Assembly: GCF_005796185.1 (NCBI RefSeq) | Contig: NZ_VAHM01000005.1 | Location: 62,001-126,000, forward strand | Reading direction: 5' to 3' | Source of the DNA: Pseudarthrobacter sp. NamB4 | GTDB lineage: Bacteria; Actinomycetota; Actinomycetes; Actinomycetales; Micrococcaceae | DNA: 64,000 nt | In this document: positions 17,006 through 26,496 of the stretch, piece after piece | Numbering within the stretch: the first letter of the stretch is position 1 | How the letters are laid out: the number at the start of each line of letters is the position of its first letter | The notes under the pieces: model-generated | Told to the model about the DNA's origin: nothing | What the model saw: the letters and a program-made list of their open reading frames with translations, nothing else | The model's database searches: none | Position numbers and translations under genes: made by a program

Positions 17006-18130
17006 ATGAAAACGAAAATACCGATCGTTGCATGGCTCGCTGCTGCGCTGCTAGTTATTCCTGCCGGCCCTGCAATGGCTGGCTCCGACCTTGAGCATTC
17101 GACGCCGCGCACCCTGGCTGAGGGCTTGGTTGGCCCTCTGAGCCTGACCGTAACTTACGATGAATCCGTCCTGGTGACCCAGAATTTCGCCGGCCTCCTC
17201 AGCCACGTCAACGACGATGGCTCTACCACTACCCTCCATCAGGGGGAAGAGGGCTGGAGCGTGGGAGGCGTTGAAACCCGCCACGGAACGAGGTATTTCG
17301 TGGAGAGCGCGGGCGCAGGAGGAACGGATCCGGCCGCGCTCAAGGGCTGGCTGAAGTCCCTTGACCCACAGGGTGCCATTCATGATCTTGCCGACCTCGC
17401 CAGCTACGAACGGGAAAAGAACCCGGACGGCGCTCAGCACTACGGCTTCGGCCCTGAGCTCTCGGACGCATGCCTGGCGGAGTGGCCCGCCTTCCCCCCG
17501 GCCCGGTACCAAGGAGGTCTTGACTCGCATCCTTACGGAGTAGCCGTACGCGGCGATAAGGCATACATCGCGGATGCGGGCGCAAACGCTATTTTGGAAG
17601 TGGACCTGGAATCTGGTGACGTCTCCACGCTGGCAGTCCTGCCGCCCCAGCCCGCGGTGATCCCGGCCGGGACCAGGATCCCAGTGGACATGGCGGGAAA
17701 CACCGTGGAGGTCCCGGCGTGTGTTGTGGGGCACGAATACGCCTTTGAGCCGGTGCCGACGGACCTGGAGTTCGGCCCGGACGGACGCCTCTACGTGACC
17801 ACCCTTCCCGGCGGACCCGAGGATCCTTCCCTGGGAGCCCGGGGCGCCATCTTCCGGGTGAACGCCTCGACCGGCGGCACGAAGGTGTGGGCGAAGGACA
17901 TCCTGAGTCCGACCGGCCTGGCCATCGCTGACGACGGCGACGTTTACGTGGCGTCGATGTTCGGCAACGAGATCATTGAGATCGATGCCTCGACCTACGA
18001 GAAGAAGCAGTTCCTCGCCATCGGTGGGCCGGCCGCAGTAGAAATCCGTGGAAATTCGCTTTATGCCACGGTTGGGTTCAGTTTCGCCGATCCCACCCAG
18101 GGCAAGGTGATCAAAGCCGGCATCTGGTAG
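17006..18130 (+). CDS. Secreted ScyD/ScyE-like beta-propeller protein
   Basis: 374 aa with a clear Sec signal peptide (MKTKIPIVAWLAAALLVIPAGPAMA, cleaved after AMA). The mature part repeats short propeller blades typical of NHL/SMP-30-like folds: GLVGPLSLTVTYDESVLVTQ, HPYGVAVRGDKAYIADAGANAILEVDLESG, PTDLEFGPDGRLYVTTLPGG and GLAIADDGDVYVASMFGNEIIEID. This matches the ScyD/ScyE family named from the cyanobacterial scytonemin cluster; in actinobacteria its role is unknown and no scytonemin genes are here. The ATG at 17006 has GGAG about 7 nt upstream. A strong terminator follows. Confidence 0.82.
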   Translation: MKTKIPIVAWLAAALLVIPAGPAMAGSDLEHSTPRTLAEGLVGPLSLTVTYDESVLVTQNFAGLLSHVNDDGSTTTLHQGEEGWSVGGVETRHGTRYFVESAGAGGTDPAALKGWLKSLDPQGAIHDLADLASYEREKNPDGAQHYGFGPELSDACLAEWPAFPPARYQGGLDSHPYGVAVRGDKAYIADAGANAILEVDLESGDVSTLAVLPPQPAVIPAGTRIPVDMAGNTVEVPACVVGHEYAFEPVPTDLEFGPDGRLYVTTLPGGPEDPSLGARGAIFRVNASTGGTKVWAKDILSPTGLAIADDGDVYVASMFGNEIIEIDASTYEKKQFLAIGGPAAVEIRGNSLYATVGFSFADPTQGKVIKAGIW

Positions 18131-18153
18131 TGCCCGTGCATTGTCCGGGAAGC

Positions 18154-18192
18154 AGAAGGCCCGGACCAGTTCAGGTGCGGTCCGGGCCTTCT
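18154..18192. terminator. Bidirectional terminator between scyD-like gene and rbfA
   Basis: Perfect 14-bp arms AGAAGGCCCGGACC and GGTCCGGGCCTTCT around an 11-nt loop. It lies between two convergent genes and can serve both strands. Confidence 0.8.
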
Positions 18193-18212
18193 ACCGTTCA
18201 GACGGTTTTATT
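18193..18212 (+). terminator. Second small terminator with T-tract
   Basis: ACCGT-TCAG-ACGGT followed by TTTTATTT directly after the larger hairpin. It backs up termination on the plus strand and overlaps the rbfA stop codon. Confidence 0.6.
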
Positions 18213-18717
18213 TATGCTCGTCTTCGTCGGGATTCTCGTCGTCGTTGAGGTCAAAGTCCTCTTCGTCGAAATCGTCGTCGTCGAGGTCAACGTCCGCGGA
18301 CGCATCGCTCTTGTAGGGGTCCGCGTCACCTGCGTGCTGGGCTTTGGCTGCAAGGGCAGCCACCTCGGCGTCCCGCTTCCTGGCCTCCCGCAGCAGCTCC
18401 TCGAGGTTGGAAGCAACCACGGGAATCTGGTCAGCCACGAATTCCAGGGTTGGAGTCAGCCGTACGGTGATGTTCCGGCCCACCTCCTGACGAAGCACGC
18501 CCTTGGCCTTCTCCAGCCCCTTGGCAGCATCAGCTTGGACGGCCTGGTCCCCAAAGACCGTGTAGTAGACGGTGGCATGCTGCAAATCGTTCGTCACGCG
18601 GGCATCAGTCACAGTGATGCCCTCAAGCCGGGGATCCTTAACCTTCCGGCTCAAGGCCTCAGCAACAACAACCTTAATCCGCTGCGCCAACTTGGCAGCA
18701 CGTGCCGGATCAGCCAT
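18208..18717 (-). CDS. rbfA: Ribosome-binding factor A
   Basis: 30S maturation and cold-adaptation factor, 169 aa. The KH-like core is recognisable (AQRIKVVVAEALSRKVKDPRLEGITVTDARVTNDLQHATVYYTVFG, then LRQEVGRNITVRLTPTLEFVAD). The last 35 or so residues form an acidic Asp/Glu tail, an extension beyond the minimal family length. The ATG at 18717 is preferred to the one two codons upstream because TAGGAG lies 7 nt before it. It follows infB, separated by an unusual palindrome. Confidence 0.95.
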   Translation of the reverse strand: MADPARAAKLAQRIKVVVAEALSRKVKDPRLEGITVTDARVTNDLQHATVYYTVFGDQAVQADAAKGLEKAKGVLRQEVGRNITVRLTPTLEFVADQIPVVASNLEELLREARKRDAEVAALAAKAQHAGDADPYKSDASADVDLDDDDFDEEDFDLNDDENPDEDEHK

Positions 18718-18819
18718 GAACAACTCCTAAAAAATTTGGAACGTACGACGGCGCGGGCATGGCTTGGCTAAGTTGCCTTCACTGCCGCGCACCTTGGTGA
18801 GTCAGAGACGATGCCGGAG

Positions 18820-18923
18820 AGTTTTGGGGGCGCCCGGGAGTGGCATCGGGCCTACCGGAGCTGGGCGGCAAAGGATCGCAAGATCCTTTGCCGCCCAGCG
18901 TAGGGGCGGGGCGCCCCCAAAAC
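18820..18923. repeat. 104-bp nested palindrome between infB and rbfA
   Basis: Outer arms of 16 bp (AGTTTTGGGGGCGCCC at 18820-18835 and its complement at 18908-18923) enclose a second palindrome. The inner one has perfect 17-bp arms, CTGGGCGGCAAAGGATC at 18861-18877 and its complement at 18882-18898, closed by GCAA, a GNRA-type tetraloop. CCTAC/GTAGG can pair between the two. The element fills the 231-bp infB-rbfA gap and encodes no protein. It could be a terminator or attenuator, an mRNA stabiliser, or a copy of a mobile palindromic repeat. Confidence 0.85.
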
Positions 18924-18948
18924 TAGGAGGCGGCCTGCGGTGGGAGAG

Positions 18949-21870
18949 CTAGACGCGCGGCTTCTCACGCATCTCGAAGGTCTCGATGATGTCGCCTTCG
19001 GTGATGTCGTTGTACGAGCCAAGACCGATACCACATTCGAAGTCCGTGCGGACCTCGGTGGCGTCGTCCTTGAAGCGCTTGAGCGACTCAACGGTGAGGT
19101 TGTCACCGATGATCTTGCCGTCGCGGCTGACGCGGGCCTTGGCGTTGCGGCGGATGATGCCCGAGCGGACGATCGAGCCGGCGATGTTTCCGAACTTGGA
19201 AGAGCGGAAGACTTCGCGGACCTCGGCGGTGCCCAGCTGGACTTCTTCGTATTCCGGCTTGAGCATGCCCTTGAGCGCCATCTCGATGTCATCGATTGCC
19301 GAGTAGATGACGGAGTAGAAGCGCATGTCCACGCCTTCGCGGTCTGCCAGTTCGGCAACGCGTTCTGCAGGCTTGACGTTGAAGCCGATAATGACGGCGC
19401 TGTCCACTGTCGCCAGGTTGACGTCGTTCTGCGTGATGGCGCCAACACCGCGGTGGATGACGCGCAGCTGCACGCCTTCGCCCACGTCGATCTTGAGCAG
19501 GGCGTCTTCGAGGGCTTCCACGGCACCGGACACGTCACCCTTGAGGATGAGGTTGAGGGTGTCGATCTTGCCTTCGGCGACGGCCTGGTCAAAGTCCTCC
19601 AGGCTGATGCGCTTGCGACGCTTGGCCAGGGCGGCGTTGCGGTCGGCTGCTTCGCGCTTCTCGGCGATCTGGCGGGCGGTGCGCTCGTCAGCGGTCACGA
19701 AGAAGGTGTCGCCGGCACGCGGGACGTTGGACAGGCCCAGTACCTGGACGGGCCGGGACGGGCCTGCCTCGGTCAGGGCGCTGCCGTCGTCGTCGAACAT
19801 CGCACGGACACGGCCGTGGGCTGTGCCTGCCACGATGGTGTCGCCGACGCGCAGGGTACCGGACTGCACCAGGACGGTGGCCACGGAACCGCGGCCCTTG
19901 TCCAGGTTGGCTTCGATCGCGATGCCACGGGCGTCCTTGTTCGGGTTGGCGCGCATGTCCAGGGCAGCGTCCGCGGTGAGCAGGACTGCCTCGAGCAGCT
20001 CGTCGATGTTGAGGTTCTGGCGTGCAGATACCTCCACGAACATGGTGTCTCCACCGTATTCTTCAGGAACCAGGCCGTACTCGGTCAGCTGGCCGCGGAC
20101 CTTGTCGGGGTTGGCGCCTTCCTTGTCGATCTTGTTCACGGCCACCACGATGGGCACGTTTGCTGCCTGTGCGTGGTTGAGGGCTTCAACGGTCTGGGGC
20201 ATGACGCCGTCGTCCGCTGCCACCACCAGGATGGCGATGTCGGTGACCTTCGCACCACGGGCACGCATGGCGGTGAACGCCTCGTGGCCCGGGGTATCGA
20301 TGAAGGTGATCTTCCGGTCGTCGCCCTCGTGGTTGTGCGTGACCTGGTAGGCACCGATGTGCTGGGTGATGCCGCCGTGCTCGCCCGCCATGACGTCGGA
20401 CTTGCGGATGGCATCGAGCAGGCGGGTCTTACCGTGGTCCACGTGGCCCATGACGGTGACTACCGGAGGACGTGCCTCGAGGTCTTCGTCGCCTTCGGCT
20501 TCGAGCTCGGCGTCGAAGTCGATGTCGAAGGTGGAGAGCAGCTCGCGCTCCTCGTCCTCCGGGGACACGACCTGGAGCTTGTAGCCAAGCTCCTCGCCCA
20601 GCAGTGCGAAGGTTTCCTCGTCCAGCGACTGGGTTGCGGTTGCCATTTCACCGAGATGGAACAGTACCGTCACCAGCGCGGCGGGGTTCGCCTCGATCTT
20701 GTCGGCGAAGTCCGTGATGGACGAGCCGCGGCGCAGGCGGATCACAGTGTTGCCATCGCCGCGGGGTACGGTCACGCCACCCAGCGACGGTGCGCTCATC
20801 TGCTCAAGTTCCTGGCGCTTTGCGCGCTTCGACTTGCGCTGCTTGCCACGGCCTGCGCCGCCCTTGCCGAAGGCACCTTGGGTACCGCCGCGTCCGCGGC
20901 CGCCCTTGCCGAAGCCACCGCCGGCGGGAGCACCGCCGCCGCCACCGGGACCACCGGTACCGGGAGCGCCACCGGGGCGTCCGGGGCCGCGCCCGCCGCC
21001 GCCGGGACGGCCTGCACCTGCGGGTGCGGGACGTTCAGTGCGGTTGGGCATCATGCCCGGAGTAGGACGGTTTCCGCCGGCGCCGCCGGGACGCGGTGCA
21101 CCCGGGCGGGGACCACCCGCACCGGCTGCGGGACGGGGGCCGCCTGCACCTGCTGCGGGACGGGGACCACCGGAACGGGGGCCGCCGGCGCCTGCTGCGG
21201 GACGGGGACCACCAGGACGGTCGCCGTCGGTGCGGCTTCCACCCGGACGGGGCATGCCCTGTGAGGTGGCAAACGGGTTGTTGCCGGGACGGGGAGCACG
21301 GTCGCCGTCGCCGCCGCGGCCGCGGGGCATGCCCTGGGACGTGGCGAAGGGGTTGTTGCCCGGACGGGGACCGCCGGGACGGGGAGCACCGCCTTGGCCC
21401 GGCCCGCCGGAACGGGTAGGTGCGGCGGGGGTTTCAGCCTTGGGTGCCGGCCGTGCCCCGGGCTTTGCGCCGGTGGACGGGGCAGCGGGAGCTGCCGGGG
21501 CGGAGGCAGCCGGCGCTGCGGGTGTGCTGGCGGCCGGTGCTGCCGGAGCAGCCGGCTGTGACGGTGCTGCCGGAGCGGCGGGGGCAGGTGCCTGCGCCTT
21601 GGGGGCGGGGGCCTTGGGTGCTGCCGGGCCGGGAGCGGGGGTTGAGGGACGTGCTTCTGCCGCCGGGGCCGGCGCCTTGGGCGCGGCTGCGGGAGCTGAC
21701 GCCTTGGCAGCAGCGTCGGGGAAGGCGTTGCGCAGCTTGCGCACTACGGGGGCCTCAATGGTGGAAGAGGCGGAGCGAACAAATTCGCCCAGTTCCTGCA
21801 GTTTTGTCACTGCATCTTTGGAAGTGATACCGAGCTCTTTCGCAAGCTCGTGTACGCGGACCTTGGCCAC
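18949..21870 (-). CDS. infB: Translation initiation factor IF-2
   Basis: GTPase that delivers fMet-tRNA to the 30S subunit, 973 aa (actinobacterial size). It has the N-terminal IF2-N motif [18 protein letters not shown], then about 270 residues of Ala/Pro/Gly/Arg-rich linker, then the G domain with GHVDHGKT (G1), [16 protein letters not shown] (G3) and NKID (G4). Domains II-IV follow ([29 protein letters not shown]). It starts with GTG at 21870 and has GGAG 6 nt upstream. It follows ylxR in the classic rimP-nusA-ylxR-infB-rbfA order. Confidence 0.98.
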   Translation of the reverse strand: MAKVRVHELAKELGITSKDAVTKLQELGEFVRSASSTIEAPVVRKLRNAFPDAAAKASAPAAAPKAPAPAAEARPSTPAPGPAAPKAPAPKAQAPAPAAPAAPSQPAAPAAPAASTPAAPAASAPAAPAAPSTGAKPGARPAPKAETPAAPTRSGGPGQGGAPRPGGPRPGNNPFATSQGMPRGRGGDGDRAPRPGNNPFATSQGMPRPGGSRTDGDRPGGPRPAAGAGGPRSGGPRPAAGAGGPRPAAGAGGPRPGAPRPGGAGGNRPTPGMMPNRTERPAPAGAGRPGGGGRGPGRPGGAPGTGGPGGGGGAPAGGGFGKGGRGRGGTQGAFGKGGAGRGKQRKSKRAKRQELEQMSAPSLGGVTVPRGDGNTVIRLRRGSSITDFADKIEANPAALVTVLFHLGEMATATQSLDEETFALLGEELGYKLQVVSPEDEERELLSTFDIDFDAELEAEGDEDLEARPPVVTVMGHVDHGKTRLLDAIRKSDVMAGEHGGITQHIGAYQVTHNHEGDDRKITFIDTPGHEAFTAMRARGAKVTDIAILVVAADDGVMPQTVEALNHAQAANVPIVVAVNKIDKEGANPDKVRGQLTEYGLVPEEYGGDTMFVEVSARQNLNIDELLEAVLLTADAALDMRANPNKDARGIAIEANLDKGRGSVATVLVQSGTLRVGDTIVAGTAHGRVRAMFDDDGSALTEAGPSRPVQVLGLSNVPRAGDTFFVTADERTARQIAEKREAADRNAALAKRRKRISLEDFDQAVAEGKIDTLNLILKGDVSGAVEALEDALLKIDVGEGVQLRVIHRGVGAITQNDVNLATVDSAVIIGFNVKPAERVAELADREGVDMRFYSVIYSAIDDIEMALKGMLKPEYEEVQLGTAEVREVFRSSKFGNIAGSIVRSGIIRRNAKARVSRDGKIIGDNLTVESLKRFKDDATEVRTDFECGIGLGSYNDITEGDIIETFEMREKPRV
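21252..21372 (-). repeat. Duplicated segment in the infB linker
   Basis: Two copies of a unit of about 45 bp, offset by 74 bp, each encode [15 protein letters not shown]. Just downstream, a short PRPAAGAGG unit is repeated three times (about 21105-21230). These are in-frame coding repeats that probably vary in number between strains. Confidence 0.7.
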
Positions 21871-22022
21871 ATTTCTCCTGTCTCGGTCCGCACCGAGCCA
21901 GGCACGAACCGTCTACTTCTTACTGCGGGCCCCGGCCGCATAGCGTGCAGAAGGGCCCATTGCAGAGCGCAACAAAGTTGTCATCGTTACGCACTCATCG
22001 CTGGGAACTCATCGGGTTTCCA

Positions 22023-22358
22023 TCAGATTTCTGACCCGCTTTCAGGTTGGACGGTTGGTGTTGCAGTTGCCGTAACGCCTGCAACGTTCGGGCCTGACTT
22101 GATCCGGCGCTCGACGTCAGCGGTACCGGTTGCGCCGTTGAGGGCACGTCCGAATGCTCGCCGCTTGATCGCCAGAGCCAGGCACGATTCGCTGGGGTGC
22201 AGCCATGCACCCCGGCCAGCCATCCGGCGTCGTTCATCCACCAGGACAGCGGACGAACCGCTGCCTTCGGCGACGAGCCGGAGTAACTCCGACCGCAGCC
22301 CCTTCTTTCGGCATCCGATGCAGGTACGCTCCGGTTGATTCCCGCTTGCTTCTGGCAC
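22023..22358 (-). CDS. YlxR family protein (DUF448), RNA-binding
   Basis: 111 aa from the GTG at 22358, chosen because AGGAAG lies 6 nt upstream. In-frame ATGs at 22364 and 22379 are alternatives. The core is PERTCIGCRKKGLRSELLRLVAE (the CxxC family signature) followed by GRGAWLHPSESCLALAIKRRAFGRAL. The C-terminus extends beyond the typical 90 residues with a Thr/Pro tail. YlxR proteins bind RNA, and some act on RNase P activity or transcription. The position between nusA and infB is conserved across bacteria. Confidence 0.92.
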   Translation of the reverse strand: MPEASGNQPERTCIGCRKKGLRSELLRLVAEGSGSSAVLVDERRRMAGRGAWLHPSESCLALAIKRRAFGRALNGATGTADVERRIKSGPNVAGVTATATPTVQPESGSEI

Positions 22359-22503
22359 GGTCATCTTCCTGACGTTCATATCTGCTGGCCGCGGACGGTC
22401 CCCTCCGCGGTTCACCTGAACCCCGCAATGGAGGTATCAGGAGCACACCGTATGGGGCACGCCCAAGGCGCACGGCTGCCGGCCGTTAGGCGCGGTCTTT
22501 ACT

Positions 22504-22509
22504 ATTCTA
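22504..22509 (-). promoter_or_regulatory. Candidate -10 box upstream of ylxR-infB
   Basis: TAGAAT on the minus strand in the 219-bp nusA-ylxR gap, giving a leader of roughly 140 nt before ylxR. No clear -35 element is seen. Confidence 0.4.
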
Positions 22510-22577
22510 GCCCCTCCCTGCCGTTCTGCCCGAAATTTCGCGGGGGTTTCCGGCCCGGGAGGGGCCTGTGGGACGTG

Positions 22578-23558
22578 TCAGTTATCGCGGCCGGCCGCGG
22601 CGTCGGACACAATGTCGATCCGCCAGCCTGTAAGCTTCGCCGCCAAACGGGCGTTCTGGCCCTCTTTGCCGATGGCCAGGGAAAGCTGGTAGTCGGGAAC
22701 CACCACGCGGGCCGAGCGGGTGGCTTCGTCGGTGATGGTGACCGAATTCACACGCGACGGCGAGAGTGCGCTTGCGATGAAGGTCGCCGGATTCTCGCTG
22801 AAGTCCACGATGTCGATCTTTTCATCGTTGAGTTCGGTCATCACGGCGCGTACGCGCGAACCCATTTCGCCAATGCAGGCGCCCTTGGCGTTGATGCCGG
22901 GAACGTTTGCCTTGACCGCGATCTTGGTCCGGTGGCCGGCTTCCCGGGCCAGCGCAACAATCTCGACGGAGCGGTCTGCGATCTCCGGGACCTCAAGTTC
23001 GAAGAGCTTGCGGACCAGTCCAGGGTGGGACCGGGACAGGGTGACAGACGGGCCCTTCGAGCCGCGGTGAACGTCGATGACCAGGGCACGGAGGCGGTTT
23101 CCGTGGACGTACTTCTCGCCGGGCACCTGCTCGGGCGGCGGCAGGAGCGCCTCCACCGATCCCAGGTTCACCTGGATCATGTGGGGGTTGTTGCCCTGCT
23201 GGATGGTGCCGGACACGAGTTCACCCTCGCGGCCCTTGAACTCGCCCAGGACGTTGTCGTCTTCAACGTCGCGCAGCCGTTGCAGGATGATCTGGCGGGC
23301 GGTGCTGGCGGCAATGCGGCCGAATCCCTCGGGGGTGTGCTCAAATTCGCCAATGGGAGCGCCGTCGTCGTCAATCTCCACAGCCCAAATGGTCACATGG
23401 CCGCTCTTGCGGTCCAGCTCGGCACGGGCCTTTTCGTGGGCACCCGGCGACTTGTGGTAGGCCACCAGGAGCGCTTGCTCGATGGTGGGGATCAGGAGGT
23501 CCAGCGGGATTTCACGCTCACGCTCCAGAAGCCTCAGTGCGCTCATGTCAATATCCAT
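22578..23558 (-). CDS. nusA: Transcription termination/antitermination protein NusA
   Basis: RNA polymerase-associated elongation factor, 326 aa (the short actinobacterial form, lacking the acidic C-terminal repeats of E. coli NusA). An N-terminal polymerase-binding domain is followed by an S1 domain ([37 protein letters not shown]) and two KH domains ([42 protein letters not shown] and [27 protein letters not shown]). The ATG shares a base with the rimP stop (TGATG), so they are translationally coupled. Confidence 0.97.
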   Translation of the reverse strand: MDIDMSALRLLEREREIPLDLLIPTIEQALLVAYHKSPGAHEKARAELDRKSGHVTIWAVEIDDDGAPIGEFEHTPEGFGRIAASTARQIILQRLRDVEDDNVLGEFKGREGELVSGTIQQGNNPHMIQVNLGSVEALLPPPEQVPGEKYVHGNRLRALVIDVHRGSKGPSVTLSRSHPGLVRKLFELEVPEIADRSVEIVALAREAGHRTKIAVKANVPGINAKGACIGEMGSRVRAVMTELNDEKIDIVDFSENPATFIASALSPSRVNSVTITDEATRSARVVVPDYQLSLAIGKEGQNARLAAKLTGWRIDIVSDAAAGRDN

Positions 23559-24133
23559 CAGGCCTCCTCAGAAGGTCCATTGTGTTCAGGTTCCAGACCG
23601 TCCTCGGAGAGGTGGCTGAATTCGATCTCGACTTTTCCGTTGCGGATCCTGTCGAAAGGAAGCTTTATGGGGTCACCCTGCTTGGGCTTCATGCCCTTTT
23701 TGACGGCGATCTCCGGGATGATCGTCACCCCGGCGTCGTCCACGGACTGGATGCGGCCGGTGACGTTCCCGCCCTGGAGCACGTTGACCTTGACCATGCG
23801 GCCCTTGGCCCGGTGCCAGTGGCGGGGTTCTGTCAGGGGGCGTCCGACGCCGGGAGAGGAGACCTCAAGATCGTAGGGGCGTCCGTCGTCTCCTGGATCA
23901 TTATCCAGGACGTCGGAGAGGACCTTTGAAATGTCTGCAATGACGTCAAGGCTGACGCCGCCGGTTTCCTCCTGCGGCAGGTCCACCACCACATGGACCA
24001 CCCGGTGCGAACCGGGCACGATGGCCACGTCCTCCAGGTACAGGCGGTTCGCCTGGACCGAGGGTTCAAGGAGCGCGCGGAGCCGGGCCGCTTCCGGATT
24101 TCCTGATGAAGCCGTGGCTTCTGCATTGCTCAC
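23558..24133 (-). CDS. rimP: Ribosome maturation factor RimP
   Basis: Assists 30S assembly, 191 aa. The core includes [71 protein letters not shown] and a C-terminal acidic tail. The GTG start at 24133 has GGGAGG about 12 nt upstream, which is longer than ideal. It overlaps nusA by one base and begins the rimP-nusA-ylxR-infB unit. Confidence 0.95.
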   Translation of the reverse strand: MSNAEATASSGNPEAARLRALLEPSVQANRLYLEDVAIVPGSHRVVHVVVDLPQEETGGVSLDVIADISKVLSDVLDNDPGDDGRPYDLEVSSPGVGRPLTEPRHWHRAKGRMVKVNVLQGGNVTGRIQSVDDAGVTIIPEIAVKKGMKPKQGDPIKLPFDRIRNGKVEIEFSHLSEDGLEPEHNGPSEEA

Positions 24134-24172
24134 GATGCCGGCCGCCTCCCTATAGATGATGTTCTGCTTACT

Positions 24173-24178
24173 AGCGTA
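24173..24178 (-). promoter_or_regulatory. Candidate -10 box upstream of rimP
   Basis: TACGCT on the minus strand, about 40 nt before the rimP GTG, in the 104-bp gap shared with the divergent DUF4439 gene. No convincing -35 element. Confidence 0.35.
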
Positions 24179-24237
24179 GCTATTTTACCGGTCCGGTGGG
24201 ACGGAGTTTCCCCGCCGGCGTGACACCATGGTCTGTT

Positions 24238-25506
24238 GTGAAAGCCGACAATCCGGAAAACCGCCCCGCGCTGCGCTATTTCCGGTATGCCGTCCTTGCC
24301 TTCACTGCACTCCTTGTCCTGAGCCTCGGATTCGGGCTGATTCCCGCGGCTCCGCCTCCCGCCGCGGTGCCGCCCTTCCCGGAGCAGGCCCGGGCGGCCG
24401 CCCTGCAGGAAACCTTGCGTCTTCGCGCAGCCGCCGTGCATCTGGCGACCCCTGCTGCCGGCGCCCCCGTGAACCCTGCGGTATTGGACGCAACTGTGAC
24501 GTTGCTGACCCTGCAGGCACGCGCCCTCCTGTCGCCGTCGGATTCTCTCCCGACAGCGCGGCCAACAGCGCCCGGTTCCTCGCCGGCGGCGGAGGCCACG
24601 GCGGCAGATTCTTCCCCGTCAGGCCCGCTTTCCCAGCAGGAGCCGGGTCCGCCGGCAGCAACGACGGCGGCCCCGGCACATGTTCCAACTCCCGGGGAAC
24701 TGGCTTCCGCGCTCTCGGCCAGCGGGGTTCAACGCCTCACCGATGCGGAAAAGGCCCACGGCGGGATGGCGCGGCTCCTGGCCGGGACCGGCACGGCCCA
24801 GTTGCTTGCGGCGGAGACCATGGCCGCCTCGGTCGGCGTCCCGGGAGATCCACTCCCCCACGCCCGGCCAGGGACGGCCACCGCCATGCGGGAGACCAGC
24901 GCCCCGCCCGCGGATGCGGCGGGAACCGGCCCCACGCCGACCTCCTGCCCCTCTCCGCGGCCGGGGCCTGCGGGAACTGAATCCGCCGGGGAGGAAGCGG
25001 GACAGGAAACAAGCACAGCAGGCACCCCTGCCGGACTGGGCAGTGCCTTGTCCATGGCGGTTGCAGTGGAACAGCGCAGCGTTTACGCCTACCAGGCCGC
25101 ACTTCCACGGCTCGCCCCGGCCGACGCCGCCACCGCCGCTGCCTTCCTGGACCAGCATCAGGAACTTGCCGCCGAAGCCTCCGCCCATTCCAGTGCAGCC
25201 TGCAGCGATCCGGGCGCTCAACAGCCGGGTTATGTACTGGGCGCTGAATTCCTCGCCGCGCCGGCAGCCGGGCTGGCCAAACTGGAACTCGCCGCACTGC
25301 CTGCCTATGGGGACGTCGTTTCGCAGGCTGACGGCGGCCTGCGGAAGTGGGCAATTTCCGCCCTTGAGGAAACAGCACGGCGCGTTGCCCGCTGGGGCGG
25401 CGACCCCGGACCCGTGCCCGGCATCCTCCTTGACGCGGGCCAACTGCCGGAACTCCCGGAACAGGCGGAGAGCCTAATGCCGGCGGTGACGCGTGCAGGC
25501 AACTGA
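24238..25506 (+). CDS. DUF4439 protein with ferritin-like C-terminal domain
   Basis: 422 aa from the GTG at 24238; the N-terminus is uncertain because no ribosome binding site is visible. One N-terminal hydrophobic helix (FRYAVLAFTALLVLSLGFGLIP) would anchor it in the membrane. It is followed by about 250 residues of low-complexity Ala/Pro/Thr sequence. The C-terminal 140 residues (LSMAVAVEQRSVYAYQAALPRL, AAAFLDQHQELAAEASAHSSAA, ISALEETARRVARW) match the DUF4439 four-helix, ferritin-like fold. Whether the domain binds metal is unknown. It is followed 103 bp later by a VIT-type iron/manganese transporter in the same direction. Confidence 0.8.
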   Translation: MKADNPENRPALRYFRYAVLAFTALLVLSLGFGLIPAAPPPAAVPPFPEQARAAALQETLRLRAAAVHLATPAAGAPVNPAVLDATVTLLTLQARALLSPSDSLPTARPTAPGSSPAAEATAADSSPSGPLSQQEPGPPAATTAAPAHVPTPGELASALSASGVQRLTDAEKAHGGMARLLAGTGTAQLLAAETMAASVGVPGDPLPHARPGTATAMRETSAPPADAAGTGPTPTSCPSPRPGPAGTESAGEEAGQETSTAGTPAGLGSALSMAVAVEQRSVYAYQAALPRLAPADAATAAAFLDQHQELAAEASAHSSAACSDPGAQQPGYVLGAEFLAAPAAGLAKLELAALPAYGDVVSQADGGLRKWAISALEETARRVARWGGDPGPVPGILLDAGQLPELPEQAESLMPAVTRAGN

Positions 25507-25609
25507 GGAACGCCTGCCCGCGTTCGTTCCTGGCCGGTCCCCCACTGACGGCCCGCACATGCCGTGAAGCAGGGTGGCCGCGAAGAACTTCAGATGGTTT
25601 GCTGAAGGC

Positions 25610-26368
25610 ATGGATGCACAGGAACCGGCACGGGCTGACGCCGCAGGCCCCGACCTTGACCGCCACCTGGAGACGGAGCCGCACGCCAATGACATTGCCC
25701 AGCGGCTGAATTGGCTGCGGGCGGGCGTCCTTGGCGCCAATGACGGCATCGTTTCCGTTGCGGCGATCGTGGTGGGCGTAGCGGGCGCCACCTCGGAATC
25801 CGGGCCCATCCTCGCCGCGGGAGCAGCTGGCCTGGTGGGCGGTGCAGTGTCCATGGCACTGGGCGAATACGTCTCCGTCAGCAGCCAAAGCGACAGCCAG
25901 CGTGCACTGATTGAGAAGGAACGGCGGGAACTGGCCGAGCAGCCGGACGAGGAACTTGCAGAACTCACCGGGATCTATCTCGCCAAGGGACTCAGCCCGG
26001 AAACTGCTGGCAAGGTGGCCGAGGAGCTCACGGCCCACGACCCCCTGGCGGCGCATCTCTCCGCCGAACTCAATATCAACGAGACTGACATCGTGAGCCC
26101 CTGGCACGCCGCTTTTGCTTCGGCTGTTGCTTTCACCATCGGCGCGATCCTGCCCATGCTGGCCATCCTGCTTCCGCCGCCGGATATCCGGGTTCCCCTG
26201 ACCTTCGTCATGGTTCTGGTGGCACTTGCGCTGACCGGCGGACTCGGTGCCTGGATCGGTGGCGGGTCAAAGACACGGGCAGCCATGCGGGTGGTGGCCG
26301 GCGGCGCCCTGGCTCTCGCAGCAACCTTCAGCATCGGCAGCCTGTTGGGTGCCACGGGTGTGGTGTAA
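25610..26368 (+). CDS. VIT1/CCC1-family Fe/Mn transporter
   Basis: 252 aa. It has the family signature LNWLRAGVLGANDGIVSVAAIVVGVAGA at the first membrane helix and GGAVSMALGEYVSVSSQSDSQ in the second. A cytoplasmic helical metal-binding domain rich in Glu follows (IEKERRELAEQPDEELAELTGIYLAKGLS), then three C-terminal membrane helices. Relatives export Fe2+ or Mn2+ from the cytosol. The ATG at 25610 has GAAGG just upstream. A link with the preceding ferritin-like gene is suggested only by position. Confidence 0.9.
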   Translation: MDAQEPARADAAGPDLDRHLETEPHANDIAQRLNWLRAGVLGANDGIVSVAAIVVGVAGATSESGPILAAGAAGLVGGAVSMALGEYVSVSSQSDSQRALIEKERRELAEQPDEELAELTGIYLAKGLSPETAGKVAEELTAHDPLAAHLSAELNINETDIVSPWHAAFASAVAFTIGAILPMLAILLPPPDIRVPLTFVMVLVALALTGGLGAWIGGGSKTRAAMRVVAGGALALAATFSIGSLLGATGVV

Positions 26369-26483
26369 AAGTTACAGGGCGCAGGGGTTGTCCCGTGCAG
26401 GGGTTACCAAGCGGGAGGGACCTGGCTTGGGGGTCATTCACCGGAGGCTTGCCGCCGGCGGGCCAGCGGAAGGGCACTGCACG

Positions 26484-26489
26484 TAGGCT
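26484..26489 (+). promoter_or_regulatory. -10 box of a leaderless promoter for the broken APH gene
   Basis: TAGGCT followed by 7 nt and the ATG at 26497. The promoter-start arrangement is kept although the gene downstream is frameshifted. Confidence 0.5.
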
Positions 26490-26496
26490 TGGTCCG

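Noticed and set aside
20460..21420. Repetitive DNA considered as a CRISPR-like or mobile repeat
   Set aside because: The repeats are in frame with infB and encode its low-complexity linker; there is no regular spacer pattern.
18940..21943. Two long plus-strand frames opposite infB, one Gly/Pro-rich like a structural protein
   Set aside because: They mirror the repetitive Ala/Pro/Gly linker and the G domain of IF-2; the minus-strand protein is unmistakable.
24737..26107. 456-codon minus-strand frame opposite the DUF4439 and VIT genes
   Set aside because: Spans the gap and both genes in antisense; Arg/Pro-rich with no domain.
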